A stretch of 64,000 bases of DNA from CAZSCF01 sp964605365 (GTDB taxonomy: Bacteria; Patescibacteriota; Minisyncoccia; Moranbacterales; UBA2206), in assembly GCA_964605365.1 (NCBI GenBank), contig CAZSCF010000001.1, forward strand, positions 1 to 64,000, read 5' to 3'. The notes under the pieces are model-generated. The model worked only from the letters and a program-made list of their open reading frames with translations, ran no database searches and had not been told where the DNA came from. This document shows positions 8,339 through 17,800 of the stretch, piece after piece; position 1 is the first letter of the stretch, and the number at the start of each line of letters is the position of its first letter. Position numbers and translations under genes: made by a program.

Positions 8339-8343
8339 ATACA

Positions 8344-8859
8344 TTATGGCATTAATATGACATTAAAACCTCCTGGAAAAGGTTTTATTTCTTGCTCAAT
8401 TTTATACTCAAAAGAGATTGATTTAATAAAATTTTCCAAACTTTCTCTGGCTTTGTCTCTATGCATTTTTTCTCTTCCTTTAAGCCTGATTTCTATTTTT
8501 ACCTTGTCACCTTTTCCTAAAAATTTTACGGCCTGCTTCTGTCTTATCTCCAGATCATGCACATCCGTTCGAAATCCTATGCGTAACTCCTTCATATCTA
8601 TCTTTTTCGTTTTGACCTTAGTGGATTTTGAATGTTGGTATTGAAATTTTCCATAGTCCATTATGCGGCAAACTGGCGGAGTGGCCAAAGGCGAAACTTC
8701 TACCAGGTCCATTTCTCTGTCGCGAGCCATTTCCAATGCTTCTCCGGGTGACATAATGCCCAGTTGGGCTCCTGATTCATCAATGACGCGAATCTGAACA
8801 GCGCGTATCTGTTCGTTTATTTTTTCTCTTTGAACTTTTTTTGCAAAAGTTCTTTTTAT
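8344..8859 (-). CDS. infC: Translation initiation factor IF-3 (non-canonical AUA start)
   Basis: The C-terminal and linker parts are typical: PPVCRIMDYGKFQYQ, then KVKTKKIDMKELRIGFRTDVHDLEIR. The first ATG in frame (8752-8754) would remove INEQIRAVQIRVIDESGAQLGI, the core of the N-domain. Upstream, no ATG, GTG or TTG exists in frame before the stop, only ATA and ATT codons. I place the start at ATA 8857-8859 (171 aa, usual IF-3 size) because AGAAGAGGA lies just before it; ATA at 8872-8874 is the alternative. A rare AUU/AUA start is how E. coli infC controls itself. Confidence 0.85.
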   Translation of the reverse strand: MKRTFAKKVQREKINEQIRAVQIRVIDESGAQLGIMSPGEALEMARDREMDLVEVSPLATPPVCRIMDYGKFQYQHSKSTKVKTKKIDMKELRIGFRTDVHDLEIRQKQAVKFLGKGDKVKIEIRLKGREKMHRDKARESLENFIKSISFEYKIEQEIKPFPGGFNVILMP

Positions 8860-8900
8860 TGGTCCTCTTCTTATAAATTTATTGTTAAATGGTTAAAATG

Positions 8901-9290
8901 TGGAGATGGCGAGAATCGAACTCGCGTCCAGTATTGTTAATAAATAATATTCTACAAGCTTAGTTTGTTTATTGATTTGACTGAAGATAATGAACAAACA
9001 AAAATTTTTCAGTCTATTCTTGATTGATTTTGCCGATCAGATTCAAGAAAAAATATGACCGACTATTCCAATTTATAACACCGAAATCTGTCTATTGGAA
9101 GTTGACAGCTCGATGGTCTTTGGCAATTAAGCCAAAGACATCGCAAAATTTGAAGTAAAAGCTTGCGCTAATACTGACTTTGCTTTTGAAAATAAGTTTG
9201 CACTTATAATTTTGATAAGATTTTAACGAGCCATTATCATTCTCGACTTGCTTATTATAAATGTACAACCTGTCGATGCCAAGCATCCCC
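8901..9290 (-). ncRNA. ssrA: Transfer-messenger RNA (tmRNA)
   Basis: The 5' GGGGATG (9290-9284) pairs with CATCTCC at the 3' end (8908-8902), discriminator A at 8901; the T-arm reads GCGAGTTCGATTCTCGC. The tag frame starts at the resume codon GCA (9201-9199) after TAAGT and ends at TAA (9129-9127): 24 codons, beginning Ala-Asn-Leu-Phe and ending Ala-Met-Ser-Leu-Ala. A stem CTTTGGC/GCCAAAG encloses the stop. CCA is not encoded (the next bases are CAT). It begins only 2 nt after the smpB stop codon, so it is probably cut from a shared transcript. It rescues stalled ribosomes together with SmpB. Confidence 0.95.
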
Positions 9291-9292
9291 GT

Positions 9293-9736
9293 TTAGTTTC
9301 GCAGAGCTCTTTGCATCCTTCTTTCATCTTCTCTTTTGGAGATGGTTTGCCTTTTATCTGTTTTCTTTTTTCCTTTGCCTATACCGAATTCTAGCTTTAA
9401 TAGACGCTTTTTAGTATATATGGAAATTGGCACCAATGTCAAGCCTTCTGTGCGCACTTTTCCTATTAAACGCTTAATTTCTGACTTTTTTAATAAAATC
9501 TTTCTAGGTCTGGTTGGCTCGTAGCTGGCAATCTTTCCAGCATGTTGGTAAAGCGGAATATTGGCGTTAGTTAGATATAATTCGTTGCCCTTGACAGTAA
9601 CAAAGCTTTCTTTAATGCTGATATGCCCGGTTTTGACCGATTTTACTTCTTGTCCGGTCAAAACCAAACCCGCCTCGTATTTATCCGAAATTTCATAATC
9701 GAAATGCGCTCTTTTGTTGTAGACTGAATTGGCCAT
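9293..9736 (-). CDS. smpB: SsrA-binding protein SmpB
   Basis: 147 aa, typical length. Recognised by YNKRAHFDYEISDKYEAGLVLTGQEVKSVKTGHISIKESFV near the N-terminus, LTNANIPLYQHAGKIASYEPTRPRKILL in the OB core and a basic tail (KGKKKTDKRQTISKREDERRMQRALRN). It binds the tRNA-like end of tmRNA and delivers it to stalled ribosomes. Its partner ssrA starts 2 nt downstream on the same strand. Confidence 0.97.
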   Translation of the reverse strand: MANSVYNKRAHFDYEISDKYEAGLVLTGQEVKSVKTGHISIKESFVTVKGNELYLTNANIPLYQHAGKIASYEPTRPRKILLKKSEIKRLIGKVRTEGLTLVPISIYTKKRLLKLEFGIGKGKKKTDKRQTISKREDERRMQRALRN

Positions 9737-9779
9737 ATTTAAAGTTTAGCAAGTGAATCATTAAAATACAAACATGAAA

Positions 9780-9860
9780 TGTCATTGCGAGGAGTCTCGA
9801 GTTTTAACGAGAGACGACGTGGCAATCTAATTAGATTGCTTCGCTTTGCTCGCAATGACA
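9780..9860. repeat. Palindromic element, TGTCATTGCGA family (intergenic copy)
   Basis: TGTCATTGCGAGGAG at the left is mirrored by CTCGCAATGACA at the right, with an inner CTCGAG...CGAGAG and AATCTAATTAGATT hairpin. The same family is inserted in frame in tgt (21939-22024) and leuS (44094-44163). It fills the gap between divergent smpB and argS. Confidence 0.85.
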
Positions 9861-9908
9861 AAAAATCTAGGACTTTATTTTTTATTTAGTTTAAGCTAAA
9901 ATTAGATT

Positions 9909-11603
9909 ATGAAAAAACAAATCGCAAAAATCCTAAAAAATGCCATTCTAAAGCTCCAAAGAGAAGTCGGCTTGGGTGATTTTGAGATACCTGAAATTAT
10001 TATTGATTATCCTAAAGAAGATAAATTTGGCGACTATACTTCAAATATCGCTATGATTTTAGCCAAGAAAATTGGAAAAAATCCGATGGAGATAGCAAAT
10101 CAAATTGCTGAATTGTTGAATGGTCAAATTGCCGATATTGATAAAAATCCCTCTCCAACTCTCTCTTTAGAAAAGGGAGAGAGTAAAATTCCCCCCTTTG
10201 AAAAAGGGGGATTAAGGGGGATTTTTGCATTTGAGAAAATTGAAGTGGCGGTGCCGGGGTATATTAATTTTTATTTGTCCAAAAAATATTTACAAAATAA
10301 AATTGTAGAAATAAACGATATTGGAAATGATTTTGGTAAAAGTGAAATCGGAAAAGGCATAAAAATTAACAACGAATTCATATCTGCCAATCCGACCGGA
10401 CCTTTGCATTTGGGAAATGGACGCGGCGGATTTTATGGCGATGCGCTTTCCCGGATTTTGCGAAAAGCCGGATTTGAGGTTGTCAATGAATATTATGTTA
10501 ATGATGCGGGCGAACAGATTGAAAAATTAGGGCATAGCATAAAAAAAGATGGTTTAGGAGTATATTCAGGAGAATATCTGGACAAGATAGATGTTGATAA
10601 AACGCAAAGCATTAAACTTGTTGGTATAGATGCCAGCGGTACAATATTAGATACTCTTATAATTCCGACAATACAAGGAAAAATGCAGATAAGTTTTGAT
10701 AATTGGGCTAGTGAAAGGGAAATACAAGATGAAAAATATGATGAACGCGCCTTAAATATTTTGAAAGAAAAAAAGTTAACTTATGAATCAGAGGGTGCTT
10801 TATGGCTTAAAACAACCGAATTTGGCGATGATAAGGACAGGGTACTGGTAAAGAGTAATGGACAAAAGACATATTTTGCTTCCGATTGTGGATATATTTT
10901 AAATAAAATCGAAAGAGGTTTCGATCAAATCATTGAGATTTGGGGAGCTGATCATCATGGTTATATAAATCGCTTCAAGGCGGCGGCCGAAGCTCTTGGA
11001 TTCTCCAAGGAAAAAATAAAATTTATTATTGTTCAACTTGTTCGTTTAATGAAAAATGGAAAAGAGGCTAGAATGAGCAAGCGCGCCGGCAATGTTATTT
11101 ACATTGATGAGCTGATCAATAAGGTGGGACATGACGTAGTCAGATTTTTCTTTTTGATGTATTCGCCGGATACTCATATGAACTTTGATTTGGATTTGGC
11201 CGAAGAACATTCACAAAAAAATCCGGTTTTTTATGTTCAATATGCGCACGCCCGAATGTGCAGTATCATCCAAAAAGCGGAAGAAACAATAACTGGGAAA
11301 CCAGTTACAGAGGATATAAATTTTGAATTGCTTACGCATGAAAGGGAATTGGATTTGTTCAAGGAGCTGAATAAATTTCCGGAACTTGTTGAAGAAATTA
11401 CCGAAATCTATGCAGTGCAAAAATTACCGCAATATGCAATAAAATTGGCAGACAAATTCCATTCTTTTTACAATGCTTGTCAGGTTCTGGATGAGGATAA
11501 TTTGGGGATGACTCGGGCTAGACTGGAAGTCATAAAAGCTGCTAAAATAGTATTAGGAGAAACATTAAATTTAATTGGTGTTGGGGCGCCGGAAAAAATG
11601 TAG
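9909..11603 (+). CDS. argS: Arginyl-tRNA synthetase
   Basis: 564 aa, class Ia. The N-terminal Add-1-like domain is followed by the HIGH signature SANPTGPLHLGNGRGG (~159-174) and the KMSKS equivalent ARMSKRAGN; the C-terminal helical domain (DALR type) ends near 564. Residues ~80-108 (SPTLSLEKGESKIPPFEKGG) are not part of the family: they are the translation of a GGGAGAGAG/CCCCC-rich palindromic repeat inserted in frame. Because the downstream FEKIEVAVPGYINFYLS continues normally, the enzyme is probably active. Confidence 0.95.
   Translation: MKKQIAKILKNAILKLQREVGLGDFEIPEIIIDYPKEDKFGDYTSNIAMILAKKIGKNPMEIANQIAELLNGQIADIDKNPSPTLSLEKGESKIPPFEKGGLRGIFAFEKIEVAVPGYINFYLSKKYLQNKIVEINDIGNDFGKSEIGKGIKINNEFISANPTGPLHLGNGRGGFYGDALSRILRKAGFEVVNEYYVNDAGEQIEKLGHSIKKDGLGVYSGEYLDKIDVDKTQSIKLVGIDASGTILDTLIIPTIQGKMQISFDNWASEREIQDEKYDERALNILKEKKLTYESEGALWLKTTEFGDDKDRVLVKSNGQKTYFASDCGYILNKIERGFDQIIEIWGADHHGYINRFKAAAEALGFSKEKIKFIIVQLVRLMKNGKEARMSKRAGNVIYIDELINKVGHDVVRFFFLMYSPDTHMNFDLDLAEEHSQKNPVFYVQYAHARMCSIIQKAEETITGKPVTEDINFELLTHERELDLFKELNKFPELVEEITEIYAVQKLPQYAIKLADKFHSFYNACQVLDEDNLGMTRARLEVIKAAKIVLGETLNLIGVGAPEKM
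10148..10231 (+). repeat. In-frame palindromic repeat inside argS (CCCTCTCC/GGGGGATT family)
   Basis: CCCTCTCCAACTCTC is mirrored by GGGAGAGAG, and CCCCCCTTT by AAAGGGGG; a GGGGGATTTTT end completes it. A related element lies between atpE and atpF (35698-35811). Confidence 0.8.
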
Positions 11604-11650
11604 GACCTTTGGTTTAAAGCTATTGAGCCCCCATGAGGTCCTTTATAATT
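11602..11650 (+). terminator. Terminator-like hairpin after argS
   Basis: AGGACCT (11602-11608, overlapping the stop codon) pairs with AGGTCCT (11636-11642), followed by TTTATAATTTT. The loop is long (27 nt) and the glycosyltransferase starts 11 nt later, so it may be an attenuator rather than a full stop. Confidence 0.4.
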
Positions 11651-11652
11651 TT

Positions 11653-12816
11653 ATGCGTATCGGAATCGATGCCAGAACAATTCTTAATCCGGAAAAAGGC
11701 GATGCGATCGGGGTCGGTCACTATACCTATCAGTTGATCCGTCATCTTTTAGAAATAGATAAAAAAAACGAATACGTTTTGTTTTTTGATTTTCATGTAA
11801 GAGAAAAGGATATCAAAAAGTTTTCCCGTCCCAATGTTAAGATAAGGTTTTATCCTTTTTCCGATTATAAAAAATATCTTCCCGGCGTATACAATGAAAT
11901 TTTAGGAGTAGCCACCTTAAATAAAGAAAAACTGGATGTTTTGCACAGTCCTTCGCATATAAATCGGATTCCTGCCGGCTATAACGGCAAAGTAATCGTA
12001 ACGATCAATGATCTGATAGCTTTGAAAATTCCTGAAGTTTTGCCCAAAGTTGCAAGGATCAAGTCAATCACTTTATTGAATTTGATGGTTGACAAGGCAG
12101 ATAAAATTATTGCAGCATCCGACTCGGTAAAAAAAGATATTATGGAAAAATTTAAGTATACGGAGGAAAAAATAAGGGTTATACACAGCGGTTTTGATGA
12201 ACGACTTTTTTCGAAATATGAAAAAACAGACAAGGAGATAATTCTCGATAAATATGATATAGGAAGCAAATACATTCTTTTTTTAGGTACGCTTGAACCG
12301 GTAAAAAATATTGTCAGACTTTTTGAGGCATTCAAGATTTTTAAAAATAATTTAAAACAAGAAAAAATTTATTGTGACTACAAGCTTGTTTTGGCGGGGA
12401 AAAGAGGTTGGCTGGCCAATGAATATAGACAAATTGCTCGAGATTTAGGTATAAACAAAAGCGTTGTTTTTACCGGATATGTAATTGGAGATGAATTGGT
12501 CCCGCTTTTTCGAAATGCGGAATTTTTTGTTTTGCCCTCGCTTTACGAAGGTTTTGGTTCGACAATCTTGGAGGCTTTTGCAACCGAAACTCCTGTCATT
12601 GCTTCCAATATTTCTTCTGTCTCTGAAATTGCCGGAGACGCGGCTATTTTGGTGAACCCAATGGATGTTTTGGAGATTGCTGACAATATGATGAAATTGG
12701 CTAAAAATGAAAATCTTCGCAATACACTCAAGGAAAGAGGGAAAAAACAACTCGAAAAATTTAATTGGGAAAAATGCGCCAAAGAAACTTTGGAAGTTTA
12801 TGAAAGTTTAAAATAA
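11653..12816 (+). CDS. Glycosyltransferase, GT4 family
   Basis: 387 aa from the ATG at 11653, chosen because MRIGIDARTI is the classical N-terminus; an upstream in-frame extension from 11575 would overlap argS. It has the GT-B layout: N-terminal acceptor domain with GVGHYTYQLIRHL, and a C-terminal donor domain with FLGTLEPVKNIVRLFEAF, LAGKRGW, VFTGYV, then PSLYEGFGSTILEAFATETPVIASNISSVSEIAGDAA with the E-x7-E motif. It transfers a sugar from an NDP-sugar in the cell envelope pathway; the acceptor is unknown. Confidence 0.9.
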   Translation: MRIGIDARTILNPEKGDAIGVGHYTYQLIRHLLEIDKKNEYVLFFDFHVREKDIKKFSRPNVKIRFYPFSDYKKYLPGVYNEILGVATLNKEKLDVLHSPSHINRIPAGYNGKVIVTINDLIALKIPEVLPKVARIKSITLLNLMVDKADKIIAASDSVKKDIMEKFKYTEEKIRVIHSGFDERLFSKYEKTDKEIILDKYDIGSKYILFLGTLEPVKNIVRLFEAFKIFKNNLKQEKIYCDYKLVLAGKRGWLANEYRQIARDLGINKSVVFTGYVIGDELVPLFRNAEFFVLPSLYEGFGSTILEAFATETPVIASNISSVSEIAGDAAILVNPMDVLEIADNMMKLAKNENLRNTLKERGKKQLEKFNWEKCAKETLEVYESLK

Positions 12817-12827
12817 ATTTTTAAATA

Positions 12828-13304
12828 ATGACCAGGGAAGAAAAAAGACATTTAATTGAAACACATGTTGCCGGCATCTGTTTTCGTGAAACGGAAACAG
12901 ACATTGAAGTTTTGATTGCCAAAAGGAGAGAAGACAGAAATCTTTTTCCGGGAAAATGGGAATGTGGCGGAGGGCAAGTTTTTGCCGGAGAAAATTTCCA
13001 AGAGGCTATCAAAAGGCAAATGGAAGATGAATTGGGCGTTTCTATCGCCAGGGTTATTGTTTTTGGAGTTTATGAAATATCCGTAGAAGATTTAGAGCAA
13101 AAAAAGATACCCGGAGTTAAATTCATTTGTTTTTTTGACGGGTATTTGAATGGACAAAGTCCGCGAATAAACGAAAAAGAATTTTCACAATGGAAGTGGC
13201 AGTCAATTAATAATTTATCGGAAATTGATTTTATTCCCGGAATGCAAAAAGAAATCAGGATAGCTTGGGAATTTTATAATCAAAATAAAAATATTTTAAA
13301 GTAG
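12828..13304 (+). CDS. Nudix hydrolase
   Basis: 158 aa. The Nudix box reads CGGGQVFAGENFQEAIKRQMEDELGV (~46-71); the R-E-U-x-E-E core appears as RQMEDE, so the first Glu is Gln while the two metal-binding acidic residues remain. The fold pairs with a C-terminal FSQWKWQSINNLSEI segment common in the family. Substrate is probably a nucleoside diphosphate derivative; it cannot be named. It lies 11 nt after the glycosyltransferase and its stop directly abuts the next ATG. Confidence 0.85.
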   Translation: MTREEKRHLIETHVAGICFRETETDIEVLIAKRREDRNLFPGKWECGGGQVFAGENFQEAIKRQMEDELGVSIARVIVFGVYEISVEDLEQKKIPGVKFICFFDGYLNGQSPRINEKEFSQWKWQSINNLSEIDFIPGMQKEIRIAWEFYNQNKNILK

Positions 13305-14039
13305 ATGAAAAATATAAAATTGGCAATAGGTATTATTTTATTGGCGGCGATAACTGTTGCCATTTTTTTATTTTTCGCTTTCAAAAGCAAGAAAACTAAA
13401 GTAGTTTTTCAATACGAAGAAAAAACGACGCAAAATATTGCGTCAGAAAATGAAGCTGAAGAAGAAATGACGGTCATTGAAAATAACGCAACGGATAATA
13501 TTTCAAATAAAGAAACAGTTGATAAGCCTGAAAACGAAACTGCCGAAAAAAATACGTCCAAAGAAAAAGAGGAACAATCTGAAATCAAGATAAAAAATAA
13601 TCTTGTAAGTTGGGGATTTGAAAGCTCTTCTAATCGAAAAATTGATACGATTATCATTCATTCTTCATACAATGCTTTGGGCGGTGATGAGTATGATTTT
13701 AAAAAATTATTACAGGAATATAAGGATTATGGAGTTTCACCGCATTATGTTATTGATCGAAAAGGCAATATCTATAAATTGGTGGCAGAAAAAAACATAG
13801 CTTATCACGCGGGAGAAAGCAGGGTTCCGGATGGTCGAACGGGTGTCAATAATTTTTCCATTGGCATTGAAATTATGACAACAAAATCCGATAGTCCCAG
13901 TTCGGCGCAATATGCTTCGCTCAAGAAATTGATTGCAGACATTAAAGATAGGTACAAAATAAAATATACCTTAGGTCACAATCAAATTGCATCCAGTCGC
14001 AAAACCGATCCGTGGAACTTTAATTGGGATAAAATTTGA
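13305..14039 (+). CDS. N-acetylmuramoyl-L-alanine amidase, AmpD-type (Amidase_2)
   Basis: 244 aa. An N-terminal TM helix (~5-25) and an acidic linker (to ~95) precede the amidase domain. Zinc ligands are visible: His in TIIIHSS, His in LGHNQ and Asp in KTDPW; PHYVIDRKGNIYKLV and AYHAGES are the usual surrounding motifs. It should cut the amide between MurNAc and the stem peptide, outside the membrane. The gene starts on the base after the Nudix stop codon, so the two are translationally coupled. Confidence 0.9.
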   Translation: MKNIKLAIGIILLAAITVAIFLFFAFKSKKTKVVFQYEEKTTQNIASENEAEEEMTVIENNATDNISNKETVDKPENETAEKNTSKEKEEQSEIKIKNNLVSWGFESSSNRKIDTIIIHSSYNALGGDEYDFKKLLQEYKDYGVSPHYVIDRKGNIYKLVAEKNIAYHAGESRVPDGRTGVNNFSIGIEIMTTKSDSPSSAQYASLKKLIADIKDRYKIKYTLGHNQIASSRKTDPWNFNWDKI

Positions 14040-14064
14040 TTTTTTGGTTCGTTTAAGTTATAGT
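14036..14064 (+). promoter_or_regulatory. Promoter of the T-box transcript
   Basis: TTGATT (14036-14041) and TATAGT (14059-14064) are separated by 17 nt. They overlap the amidase stop and precede the leader by about 7 nt. Confidence 0.5.
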
Positions 14065-14173
14065 AAATACAAGAAAATTGTAAAGGCAATGAAGGAGAAA
14101 TCACTCCGTCGTCCTGTATAAATAGTCTGCTTCGCAGAATTAAACAGGACAAGCTGCGAGAAGAAATGGTATA

Positions 14174-14228
14174 TGTCATTCCAGCCTCCGAGCCGGAATC
14201 TAGATTCTGAATCAAGTTCAGAATGACA
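14174..14228. repeat. Palindromic TGTCATTCC repeat inside the T-box leader
   Basis: TGTCATTCC...CCGGAATCTAGATTCTG...CAGAATGACA is the TGTCATCC family. It sits between stem I and stem III of the T-box. Confidence 0.85.
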
Positions 14229-14277
14229 AATATTAAAATAGACCTCGTCGGGTAAGCCCGTAAAAGCTGTTAAAGAG

Positions 14278-14340
14278 AGTTTTTAGTTTTTAGTTTTTAG
14301 TTTTTAGAATTTTCTACAAACCACCAACCAAAAACTACCA
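14278..14340 (+). repeat. TTTTTAG tandem run and complementary CCAACC tract
   Basis: Four copies of TTTTTAG are followed by CCACCAACCAAAAACTACCAACT, whose AAAAACTA part can pair with the TTTTTAG units. It lies just before the T-box sequence. Confidence 0.6.
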
Positions 14341-14451
14341 ACTAAATTAAGGTGGTACCACGCCCGAAGCGTCCTTATGCATTTTTTGTATAAGGTTTTT
14401 ATTATATTACCTACATAAATACAAAAAAATACATAATTACAAAAATACAAA

Positions 14452-14829
14452 ATGGACAAAGTTATTTATAAGGATTTAAGTTATAATATTGTTGGTTCTA
14501 TTTTTGAAGTATTTAAGGAGTTAGGATATGGCTTTAAAGAAAGATATTATGAGGATGCGATTGCAAAAGAATTTGCCGAAAGAAGAATAAAATATGTTAG
14601 ACAAATACCATATAAGCTAGTGTATAAAGGTGAAATAATAGGAGTCTATAAATTTGATTTTCTTGTTGAGGATAAAATTATTGTGGAATTAAAACAAGGA
14701 GATTACTATACAAAGAATAATATTACACAAGTAATCCAGTATCTAAAAACATCGAATTTAAAACTAGCCATATTAGCTAACATTACAAGCAATGGTGTAA
14801 AATTTAAGCGCATTCTTAATATTAAATAG
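14452..14829 (+). CDS. GxxExxY protein (PD-(D/E)xK-like nuclease fold)
   Basis: 125 aa. GFKERYY is the name-giving GxxExxY motif (normally GLLExxY), and FDFLVEDKIIVELKQ gives the D-x(n)-ExK pattern of PD-(D/E)xK enzymes. LAILANI and VKFKRILN form the family C-terminus. Function in the family is not established. Its place is unusual: between a T-box leader and ileS, on the same strand with 54 nt to ileS, so its expression should follow isoleucine starvation. The flanking AT-rich words suggest that it was inserted later. Confidence 0.85.
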   Translation: MDKVIYKDLSYNIVGSIFEVFKELGYGFKERYYEDAIAKEFAERRIKYVRQIPYKLVYKGEIIGVYKFDFLVEDKIIVELKQGDYYTKNNITQVIQYLKTSNLKLAILANITSNGVKFKRILNIK

Positions 14830-14883
14830 TAAGTTTTTGTATATTTGTATTTTTGTAATAATTTTGTAATTTCGTAGAAGCAT

Positions 14884-17800
14884 ATGTTTAAAAAAGTAAA
14901 CCCCAAACAAAACTTTGCCCAAATGGAAGAAGAGATTCTGAAATTTTGGGATGAAAATAATATATTTGAAAAATCGGTAGAAAAAAATTCAACCGACAAG
15001 TCTTTTATCTTTTATGAAGGTCCGCCGACAGCCAATGGTACTCCGGGCTTGCATCATGTTTTAGCGCGAGCTTTTAAGGATATTGTGCCTAGGTACAAAA
15101 CTATGAAAGGTTTTCGCGTTGAAAGAAAAGCCGGTTGGGATACGCACGGACTGCCGGTTGAATTGCAAGTGGAAAAAGTTTTGGGACTCAAAAATAAGCA
15201 GGATATTGAAAATATTGTTCCGGGAGACAAACGTCAAAGTATTATTGAATTTAACAAAAAATGCAAAGAATCCGTTTGGGAATACAAAGATCTTTGGGAA
15301 AAATTAACGCGACGTATGGGTTACTGGGTGGATATGCAAAACCCGTATGTAACTTATGAAAATAAATACATTGAATCAGTTTGGTGGGTGATCGCGCAGA
15401 TTTTTAAATTAAAAAATAAAGACGGAGAAAGCATGGTTTATAAAGGGCATAAAGTTATTCCTTATTGCTATCGCTGTGGTACGGCGCTTTCTTCGCATGA
15501 AGTGGCGCAAGGCTATCAGACAGTCAAAGATAATTCTGTTTACATAAAATTCAAAGCCAAGCCAAATCCAGAAAAGGACATTGATGACAATACATATTTT
15601 TTAGCTTGGACGACAACCCCCTGGACATTGCCGGGAAATGTAGCATTGGCAGTCGGGAAAGATATCGAATATGTAAAAATAAAATGTCATCCCGAACTTG
15701 CTTCGGGATCTAATGGTGAGATGCTGAAACAAGTTCAGCATGACAGTACTTTTTATATTTTAGCTAAAGATAGAATGGTGGATATTTTTGAAAATGAAGA
15801 ATATGAAATTGTTGAAGAAATAAAGGGTCAAAATTTGCTGGGCTTTGAATACGAACCGCTTTATGTTGTCGAAAATAAAGAAAATAAAAAAGCATATTAT
15901 GTTATCTCCGGTGATTTTGTAACTACGACAGATGGAACGGGCATTGTGCATATCGCTCCGGCTTTTGGGGAAGACGATGCCAATGTCGGCAAAGAAAATG
16001 ATTTGCCAACAATTTTGACAGTTGATGAGGAGGGAAAAATGATTGCTGATGTGCCTGGCAAGGGTATTCCGGTCAAGAAGAAAGACGGGACTGGAAAATT
16101 TGAAGTAGATGAATTGATTGTGGAAGATTTGAAAAAACGAGGACTATTTTTTCAAGATGAATTATATGAACATGAATATCCTTTTTGCTGGCGCTGCAAT
16201 ACCCCGCTTGTTTACTATGCCAAACCATCCTGGTTTATTCGCATGAGCGAATTTGCCAATGATATGGTAAAAAATAATGAAAACATTATCTGGATTCCGG
16301 AATATATTAAAGAAGGTCGTTTTGGTGAATGGTTGCGTGGCATTAAAGACTGGGCAATTTCTCGTGAGCGTTATTGGGGAACACCTCTACCTCTTTGGCA
16401 GTGTGAATGCGGTGAAATAAAAGTGATTGAATCGCAAAAAGAACTGGAAGAATTATCTGGGCAAAAACTGGATGATTTGCATAAGCCCTTTATTGATGAT
16501 GTAAAAATTAAATGTGTTTGCGGCAAAGAAATGACCAGGACACCGGAAGTTTTGGATGTCTGGTTTGATAGTGGTTCAATGCCTCTGGCGCAATTTAATT
16601 ATCCTAACAATGCTACCGAAGAAGATAAGAAAAAAGTAGAAAGTGGAAAATATTTCCCAGCCGATTTTATTTCCGAAGCTATTGATCAGACACGCGGCTG
16701 GTTTTATACTTTGCATGCTGTTGCCAATCTTCTTTTTAAGGCGGGAAAAGTTCCTGAAGGTAGAGCTTTTAAGAATGTTATTTGCTTGGGTCATATTGTG
16801 GATGCGCAAGGCAAAAAAATGAGTAAATCCAAGGGCAATATCGTTGATCCGATGCAAATTATGAATGAATATTCAGCCGATATGCTCAGGTATTTCCTTT
16901 TCACAGTCAACCAACCGGGCATGACAAAGAAATTTGATGTTAAAAGCATCAAGGATATTATGAATAGGGTATTTCGTATGCTTTGGAATTCATATTATTT
17001 TTTCGTGATGTATGCCAATATAGACAAGTTTAAAGTCGAAAGTTTAAAGTCAAAAGTAAAAAGCCCAACGAATTTATTGGACAGATGGATAATTTCTGAG
17101 TTGAATATTTTGATAAAAAGTGTGGACGAGAAGTTGGAAAATTATGATATGTATAATTCGGCTTATGCCATTGAGAAATTTATCGACAATCTTTCTAATT
17201 GGTATATTCGTAGAAGTCGCAAGCGATTCTGGAAGAGTGAAGATGATGATGACAAAAACCAGGCCTATCAAACCCTGTACTATGTTTTGGTGGAATTATC
17301 CAAATTGATGGCGCCATTCTGTCCGTTTATTGCAGAGGAAATATATAGGAACCTCACAAATTGTCATTCCGAGTCTGTCGAGGAATCCAATCTGAAAATA
17401 AAATTAGATCCTTCGACTTCGCTACGCTACGCTCAGGATGGCAATAATTGTTCTGTGCATTTGGCTGATTTTCCGGTGGCGGATGAAAGTTTTATTGATG
17501 AAAAATTAAATAGGGAAATGGAACGAGCCAGAAAAATTATAAGTGATGGACTGCAACTTAGAGCCAAAGCGGGTATAAAAGTTCGACAACCGCTGAATAA
17601 ATTTTCAATTTTCGATTTTCGATTTTCGAATGAAGTTTTGGATATTATAAAAGAAGAATTAAATGTGAAGGAAATGTTGATGAATTGCGAAAAAGAGGAA
17701 GAAATGATTTTAGACACCGAAATTACCGAAGATCTGAAGCTCGAAGGTCAGGCGAGAGAAATTATTCGTTTCATCCAGGAAATGCGCAAAACTGCAGGTT

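Larger units (their letters stand above)
14075..14400 (+). promoter_or_regulatory. T-box riboswitch leader for the ileS unit
   Basis: The invariant T-box sequence AAGGTGGTACCACG is at 14349-14362, followed by a terminator hairpin CCTTATGCA/TGTATAAGG with a T-run (14373-14400). Upstream are GCAATGAAGGAGAAA (14087-14101; GA motif of stem I), a distal stem GTCCTGT/ACAGGAC, and CGTCGGGTAAGCCCGTAAAAG (about 14246; stem III region). Uncharged tRNA binding the T-box bulge would stop termination; by context the ligand is tRNA-Ile. I could not fix the specifier codon, because a palindromic repeat interrupts the 3' side of stem I. First gene reached is GxxExxY, then ileS. Confidence 0.9.

Noticed and set aside
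9092..9286. Minus-strand 64-aa ORF
   Set aside because: It lies wholly inside tmRNA; only the tag frame is translated.
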